This document shows positions 57,601 to 64,000 of a stretch of DNA of 64,000 nt, in pieces; the stretch's first letter is position 1, and each line of letters opens with the position of its first letter. The notes beneath the pieces are model-generated. The model saw only the letters and a program-made list of their open reading frames with translations. It was not told where the DNA came from and did not search any database. Made by a program: the position numbers and the translations under genes. The stretch is taken from the NCBI GenBank assembly GCA_037953745.1, contig JBAKBP010007593.1, positions 34,383-98,382 on the forward strand, given 5' to 3'. The DNA comes from Lithodes maja (lineage: Eukaryota > Arthropoda > Malacostraca > Decapoda > Lithodidae).

Positions 57601-59084
57601 GTGCACCTTGAAGGTTGAGCTGTAGTACCATGCTGTGGCTGTGTCTGCGGCCTTGGCTGGGGAGACCAGCCATTGAGGGGGCAGGTGAGGTTATAACGGG
57701 TTCTGTTGGTACGCGAACTAGAGGGGGAGGGGAATTAACGGGGAGGACCACATGGTTGCCCTCCGTGTGAGTGTAGGCTGGGTTGTTCATCCCACCGGCC
57801 GTACCAGACTTCCTTAAATCACGAGGTGACTGAATGTCGTCCAAACTCTGCAAACAAAGTGGATAAATCAGTAAAAATTGAATCACCATTTTTCTTCTTC
57901 TAGCTATGAGAAATACCTGGTTTTTATATATAAATAGATTAGGTGGACAATAGGCAAAATTTAGTGAAAAAAGTGCAATCCTTATGTTAATTGGCATTAC
58001 AATAATAAAACTACCTTCATATATGCAACAATGAACACTCGTTACAACAAGCAGCCTGCCTTTTGTCTCATTCATACACATAGAAAGACAAAACATTAAT
58101 CAAGAAAAGCCTTGTTCTTACCTCACAATCGGAGTCGGACTGATAGAATGTGGCGCCCTCTTGTCGTTCGGTAGTCTGGCGTTGGCTTGCGAGGTCGTCG
58201 ATGGAAGCCGAGGGTGAAAAGGTAGACTCGAGAGGGGAGACGTCACGTCGGTGTACTCTGGCCACAGGTGCGGCCCACGAGGAATACTCGGACGGTACAC
58301 CTGAGTCTGAGCCGCTGTAGAACCCCGCTGTCACTGTCAATACAAAATACACAAATCAGCAAAACACTCCTATTATGTAAACTGTTGTATATAAGAAGCA
58401 TCCTGCTTAGTATACATTTATCAAAGATCTGCATGATGTTCATGTAGATATATCATTTGTGAAGCCATCGTAGCATGTCACAGAGTTTCATTATGTGAAA
58501 TACTATTAGTTACAATTGAAGAAGTGACTGACTGCACAGCTGCCATGATGCAGCCACGGACATATAATTTATTAGACACGTTTGACAAATATGAACCCCG
58601 TAGATGTGAGACAACTGAATTTAATACAACAGACAAGCATGCCTATGTCTGCTAATGTGTAACAGTTTATTATTTTTAGGCTAACAATGTCCCCCCAACG
58701 ATTATTAGCTAGACATGATCAACTTAGGAAATGTCCGTCGCTTTTGAGTGTGTTTGTCAACCCCCCTTCGGGTTGGTGTCCCTATACTCACGTTGTGTCT
58801 GAGGCGGGAGGTTTAAGATGAACTCGGTGTTGGCGGAGGAAGAATGTTTGATGATACCGTCGCCGTGATGGTCGGGATTCGCGCCGCCCGTGCCCTGTGT
58901 GATGGCGTGGTGTAGGGCGTAATGGGCGTTACTGGGCTGAACTGGGGAGCCCAGGTGCGGCTGCAACTCCGGGGGCGCGCTCACCTTCCTACGGCGATGC
59001 GGGTGCTGCGGCAGACCATGTGCCACTCTGCGGCGACTCTGGACCGGCGATACCAGAGCGCTGTTTCCACTGATCTCGCTCTCA
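54635..59084 (-). CDS. Otop: Otopetrin proton channel gene, six 3' exons
   Basis: Exons, from the 5' side on the minus strand: 59084-58792, 58333-58122, 57847-56872, 56622-56447, 56086-55031 and 54754-54635 (stop TAA at 54635). All five introns are GT-AG and the phases join exactly, giving 943 codons plus stop. The upstream start is not found, so the 5' end is missing. The N-terminal ~330 residues are cytosolic, Ser/Pro/His-rich. Twelve hydrophobic segments follow: two in the third exon (MSIIYAVFLVTLGLVIYLAD and the AEGFNVFLIVVQLLWLF region), a third opening the fourth exon, a fourth at its end, seven in the fifth exon and the last in the sixth exon (LPLALFYRFHSSVCL). The order, the PGREVITYLVVTNVAMWLLQ block and the FYRFHS end are typical of otopetrins, which form dimeric proton-selective channels in the plasma membrane used in acid sensing. 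Confidence 0.9.
56205..56405. mobile_element. Diverged palindromic MITE in otopetrin intron
   Basis: The passage from TTTGATGTAGTTTAGGAAGA through GATAGTTCATACACTTTAAT to TAAGATGAATAAAAC aligns by eye with 21283-21385. It lies wholly in the intron 56087-56446 and does not touch splice sites. Confidence 0.5.
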
Positions 59085-59710
59085 CTGCGGAAGAAGAAAA
59101 AACACAACTATTAGTAACATGTTCAACCGTGTTTTATGTTGGGGTTATTAGGTTATCTTCTGCACTAGGGTATAATAATTGCGTTCCCCTATTCGTGACA
59201 TTGCTGAGAGGTCTAATTCTTTTGCCTATTGTTGTTACAGTGCGCAAATGCCAAAGTGGAAATAATGTAATTATTAATTGGCTATTTCATGGGTGATTCA
59301 AAGAATAAAGTTGTGGCGGCCAACCTTAACTCTATACTGATTATAGCCGTGACTTAGCACCACCTTAATTCAAAATATAGAATTAAATCACCCCAATATA
59401 CCATCACTCAAAAGCTAGAGAATAAAATAATGCCTACAATTATTATCTGAGAAACTCGAATGGGGTAAGAAATCGCCTCGAGCACCTGGCAGTACGCGCC
59501 CAACAGCTAACCTTTCGCTAGTGACACTACCTCACCTGGGCAAGATAGGTCAATTAATACTGTTGCCACTCTACTAGCGCCCGTGACTGAGAAATGGCAG
59601 AGGTGAGTTGGAAATAAAAAGTTGATGTTGGTGTGAAGCTGAGGGAGTTGGGAAATAAAGCGTAAGATAATTTCTGGCAGAGAGATTTGTTTTGGTAGAC
59701 TAGGTGACAT

Positions 59711-59776
<66 letters not shown>

Positions 59777-60585
59777 AGAGAGAGAGAGAGAACATACCAG
59801 TCTTGTAATGCATGAACAGTTTTACTCATAACCAATGTCACGGAATAACTCGTTTAATATCGCTTCTATTTCATTACATTGAGCGTATTTATCAATACCA
59901 AATATCAGTGTGGAATGTTTTCATAGAAATTTAAATTTGTTTGTATTTTTATGTTTTGTTCAAACCCACATATCGTATATGTACAATTATAGATACTCGT
60001 TAATTAAGAAGTATATAATAGTAAGAGTAGAAACTAGTATCTGCCCTAATTGTCGGAAATTCGGAATTGTTACCTTCAAAATAGCCATAATACTACTACT
60101 ACTAATAATAATAATAATGATAATAATAATACAAATAATAATGATTATAATAATGATAATAATAATAATAATAATAATGATACTACTACTACTACTAATA
60201 ATAATAATAATAACAAAAGCATGAAGCGAAGGGTAAACGAAGACTATTTAAAACAGAAGAAGATAGGCCTACGCATATGAGCAAAAAATAAGCCCATCCC
60301 CCCTTAATATAAACGTTTAGTGTCACCCAGAACAAATATATAAATGACGCCATCGCAGTGGAAAGGGTAATAAGCTATAAACTCATCGCCGACGCCTTTC
60401 AAAAGATTTATAGCGGCGATAAATCTCTCTCGTACCCCAGCCCCGCCGTCCGTCAAGATTACAGACATTACGATGAATTAGAGGGCTTTCGTAATCTGAA
60501 ACTGAATTGATGCCGATAGTGTGTTTATCTAATGATCTAAACCACCGATTACACTGAGCTATGTTTGCCAATATGTCGATTAGTG

Positions 60586-60649
<64 letters not shown>

Positions 60650-61096
60650 ATATATGTGAGTGTGTGTGTGTGTAGATTAAAGCTCTCTCATTCCACAAAC
60701 TCCTCCCCTAATTTGTAGAAAACCGTCTTTCGGTAGCCAAAATTATGTAAACAAAACAAAATATAAGGAAAGGATTGATCGAGACTAAAGCGATATCGGT
60801 TTGCGTTGGTCGTCGTTTTCTGATCCCCCAATAATTTACAGGGTAGACTGGTGGATTAGGACGGGTGATTAGGGGTTGGGGGGGATTGAGATGGATGGGT
60901 GGTTTGGGGAGGCTTTTGATTTAGGAAGGGGCCCGGATGGTGTGGTTCGCGGGGGTTGGTTGTGCAGTTCGGGGTGTTTTGTTGTGATCTTTAACGGTAT
61001 GCTTGAGTTAGGTGGTTTAAAGTTTGATTGGTTTGTGATCTTAGGTGTTGTAGCTATATTTATTGTGGTTCTTCTCTCTCCCTCCCCCCCCCCCCC

Positions 61097-61177
<81 letters not shown>

Positions 61178-61943
61178 TAACCAGCCTACTAGACTACTTT
61201 TTGGGTGAGCGCGGATCGGCCGTGACATTTCCGACGACTAGGGTCCTTTAGAAACTTAACCCTAGCTGGTGCTGAACGGGTGTTTTGGGACCACCCTTTG
61301 TTCTGAAAACCATCATGAGAACAATATATTAAATACATGACATCTCAACCGTGACCAAAAATCAACAAACATTAAATAACAAGACACATTAACCTTCTGA
61401 CTCTAATTTAACTATGGGTATGTTAATTACGGCCCACTATCTCTCTAATCTACCTCTCTATCTCTCAATGTACTGTACTTATCCATGAGACAGTCTAAAG
61501 TAACCAAGGACTCAGCCGTACATTAGATAAACGATTCCTCAACCCACCTGACTTATATTTAATTATGGGTATGTTAATTATGGGTATGTTGATTAGCCCC
61601 CCTTCCCCCCTACTACCCCCCCCCCCCCCCCCCCCCTATGGTAGGGGAGAGCTTTCACTCTCCCCATATTCGATCACCTAGTGTCACCTTACTCTACCTA
61701 GACAGGCTTCATAGTAGTCCTGAAGAATGGCATTCGTTCGTTTAATAGTCCTTCACACACTCCCAAACATTCACACATAAATACACAACGCAAATGTACA
61801 CACACACACTCACACATATATACATAAATACAATACATATTCGGCCCACACATACTGTAGGCTACAGAGACAAGCACACAGTGAGATGACACATAAACAC
61901 GCACCCACGCATGCACACTTACTCCTACTCACACACGCACGTT

Positions 61944-61977
<34 letters not shown>

Positions 61978-62018
61978 TAATGACATTACACACTGATAAT
62001 TATTAACTGTCTTTTATT
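59085..62018. other. Non-coding region rich in simple repeats
   Basis: It should contain upstream intron or 5' sequence of the otopetrin gene, but no further exon is recognised. Simple repeats: (GA)n 59714-59790, (AAT)n/(ATG)-type 60089-60213, (GT)n 60587-60648, (CT)n 61087-61170, a C-run 61617-61636 and (AC)n 61951-61975. A word TTAATTATGGGTATG recurs near 61408 and 61558-61585. Confidence 0.6.
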
Positions 62019-62025
62019 ATGTCAA

Positions 62026-62285
62026 TTTATCCTGACTGTTGTTATCCTGACTGTTGTTATCCTGACTGTTGTTATCCTGACTGTTGTTATCCTGACTGTT
62101 TTTATCCTGACTGTTTTTATCCTGACTGTTGTTATCCTGACTGTTGTTATCCTGACTGTTGTTATCCTGACTGTTGTTATCCTGACTGTTGTTATCCTGA
62201 CTGTTGTTATCCTGACTGTTTTTATCCTGACTGTTGTTATCCTGACTGTTGTTATCCTGACTGTTGTTATCCTGACTGTTGTTAG
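62026..62285. repeat. 15-bp minisatellite, about 17 units
   Basis: A near-perfect tandem array of GTTATCCTGACTGTT, with units differing only at G/T in one position. It keeps frames open on both strands, giving Tyr-Pro-Asp-Cys-Cys and Thr-Thr-Val-Arg-Ile artefacts. No spacers, so not CRISPR. Confidence 0.95.
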
Positions 62286-62424
62286 GCGATTTATTGGCAT
62301 TAGAATGGGCTTAAAATGAATTCGAGGAACTCCTGTAAAATAATATGTTTTAATTATGTAACTCCCCGTTCATAACATTAATCATCAATTACAAACCCCA
62401 ATGCACTTGAATAAATCAATGGAA

Positions 62425-62505
62425 GGTCCTCCCGGGATTCGAACTCGGGACACCACAACCAGAACATAAGTATGTAAACCATTACACCACCAACACAGTA
62501 ATATT
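62425..62505 (-). mobile_element. tRNA-like SINE head
   Basis: On the minus strand, TGGTGTAATGG (A-box-like) and AGTTCGAATCC (B-box) are about 30-40 bp apart, with a T-arm-like CCCGAGTTCGAATCCCGGG. The acceptor stem does not close convincingly, so it is more likely a tRNA-derived SINE than a functional tRNA gene. Confidence 0.5.
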
Positions 62506-62770
62506 TTGGCTAACACTATTCAACTTTAATCAGCAAGACCTCACCTAACCCAAGTACTAATCCTGGTTGCTAGAGTGAGTTATATGAACCAGTATATCAT
62601 ATATCCAGGGAGGCCTTCACTGTCTCTAAACGGTAGAAGAAGATCGACAGGGTATCTTATCACAGACCACAGTAGTTTTAATTAATGTTATTTATTATGA
62701 AGGGATTTTAATTATATTTCTTTATCGTTATTAGAATCATGGTATTAAGTCTCAAGTATAAAGTTATCTG

Positions 62771-63200
62771 TATTATATCGTGTCATGTTGAGTTGCACCA
62801 TGCTATGTTGTGTTATATTGTTCCATACTGTGTCATGATGTGTTATATCGTGTCATGTTGAGTTGCACCATGCTATGTTGCGTTATATTGTTCTATACTG
62901 TGTCATGTTGTGTTATATCGTGTCATGTTGAGTTGCACCATGCTATGTTGCGTTATATTGTTCCATACTGTGTCATGTTGTGTTATATCGTGTCATGTTG
63001 AGTTGCACCATGCTATGTTGCGTTATATTGTTCCATACTGTGTCATGTTGTGTTATATCGTGTCATGTTGAGTTGCACCATGCTATGTTGCGTTATATTG
63101 TTCCATACTGTGTCATGATGTGTTATATCGTGTCATGTTGAGTTGCACCATGCTATGTTGCGTTATATTGTTCCATACTGTGTCATGTTGTGTTATATCG
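62771..63200. repeat. 70-bp minisatellite, six units
   Basis: Units begin with TGTCATGTTGAGTTGCACC at 62781, 62851, 62921, 62991, 63061 and 63131, an exact 70-bp spacing, and differ by one to three bases. Each unit is itself built from shorter TGTTATAT/GTGTCATG-like words. Confidence 0.95.
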
Positions 63201-63428
63201 TACCTCAGGAAGTAATTATGCTGTCTACCTAATCCAATATATGAATAATAGAATATCAATTATAGTCAATGTAACTTCCGCCTGTTCCCTAATCATTTCT
63301 ACTACATTTAACACTATCAATCCATTAAATCTCTTTAAATTACCGACATCCTATTTCAACCCATTTAGGAAGGCCCTTTTGAAGTGGAACGACCCTGAAT
63401 GTTCCTATCGCGATCCATCTTGTCCAGT

Positions 63429-63619
63429 TTAAGGGGAGGGTTTTTTTTGTAAATAGTTATTTTTCTTACTATTATTATTTGTAGTAGTTTGCTCCATAAA
63501 CCTTCATCGAGCTGAAAACAGGTCTTTAAATAGGCATACTAACGGCGTGAATGTATTAACAACATTTAAAACTATGCTAAACATGAGGGTGAAGTGGGTC
63601 TAGAAAAAACATCCCTTAA
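63429..63619 (+). mobile_element. TTAA-type MITE, internally deleted copy
   Basis: 191 bp from TTAA at 63429-63432 to TTAA at 63616-63619, sharing family words (CTCCATAAACCTTCATCGAGCT, GCTAAACATGAGGGTGAAG) but lacking the central CCGAAGGCCGG section. Confidence 0.55.
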
Positions 63620-63679
63620 GTAAGGTAGGACAAAAATTAATTATCCAGTACTTGGTCCCTTACTTATATAATTTGGGTA

Positions 63680-63985
63680 CTGTAGTTGTGATGGTGGTGA
63701 TAGTAGTGATGAGGTATGGTAGCGGTGATAGGGATGGTGGTAGTAGTGTTGTTTGTGGTGGTGATAGTGATGGTGTTTGTGGTGGTGATAGCAGTGGTGA
63801 TAGTGGTGGTGTTGGTGATAGTGGTAGTAGGGACACTGGTGATAGTGGTAGCGGTGGTAGTTAATGTTGGCGAGGTGGTTGGTGGTGATAGTGGTGGTTT
63901 GCTTAGTGATGGTGGTGATGGTAGTAGTGGTGATGGGTATGGCGGTGGTGATAGTAGTAGTGATGATAGTGGGGGTGAGATATGA
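63680..63985. repeat. Imperfect (GGTGAT/GGTAGT)n repeat
   Basis: A long degenerate trinucleotide-based repeat on GGT, GAT and AGT words. Open frames here (Gly/Asp/Ser- or Val-rich) come from the repeat. Confidence 0.85.
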
Positions 63986-64000
63986 AGGTAGCGTTAGTAT

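Noticed and set aside
59910..60280. Frames rich in Ile/Leu or Asn/Thr
   Set aside because: They derive from the AAT-type microsatellite.
62019..62300. Cys-rich and Thr/Val/Arg/Ile repeat proteins on opposite strands
   Set aside because: Direct translations of the 15-bp minisatellite; no start context or non-repeat portion.
62026..63200. Possible CRISPR-like arrays
   Set aside because: The 15-bp and 70-bp repeats are contiguous with no unique spacers, in a eukaryotic context.

Overview
The window looks like nuclear DNA of a decapod-type crustacean. Three things point there: a decaying nimavirus (white-spot-virus family) insertion, an animal otopetrin gene with introns, and very dense simple repeats, SINEs and CR1/Jockey-type non-LTR retrotransposons together with arthropod TTAGG-type telomeric repeats. 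The species cannot be named from the sequence alone.

Layout. 1-15.5 kb: endogenous virus block. It holds a giant minus-strand reading frame that leaves the window at base 1, broken upstream by stops, frameshifts and a tRNA-derived SINE; a ~370-codon gene with a poly-A frameshift; two apparently intact small genes (211 aa, and 63 aa with one membrane span); and a divergent superfamily 1 helicase whose end is frameshifted. 15.9-20.2 kb: minus-strand non-LTR retrotransposon with ORF1 and ORF2. 20.2-21.5 kb: MITE-like elements. 21.6-26.5 kb: a second non-LTR element, on the plus strand, encoding a signal peptide, a 2A ribosome-skipping motif, three PHD-like zinc fingers, endonuclease and reverse transcriptase, and split by a copy of its own 3' end.

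27.4-45.6 kb: an 18-kb inverted-repeat unit. Outer arms of about 1.4 kb are followed inward by short TTAGG-type tracts and a ~485-bp satellite (about 17 copies in plus orientation, a few inverted). Its asymmetric interior contains a SINE, a frameshifted protein kinase gene and a foldback element. 46-53 kb: TTAA-flanked MITEs, a non-LTR element with another nested in it, and a Mutator-like transposase remnant. 54.6-59.1 kb: six 3' exons of an otopetrin proton-channel gene (minus strand), with a 66-bp minisatellite just past its stop codon. 59-64 kb: simple repeats, two large minisatellites and a tRNA-like SINE.

How it fits together: only the otopetrin gene looks like an ordinary functional host gene. 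The viral genes are inactivated by host-type mutation and by a host SINE, so they have been resident in the genome for some time. The remainder is the product of mobile elements landing on one another. Viral gene names are not assigned where recognition rests only on general features.
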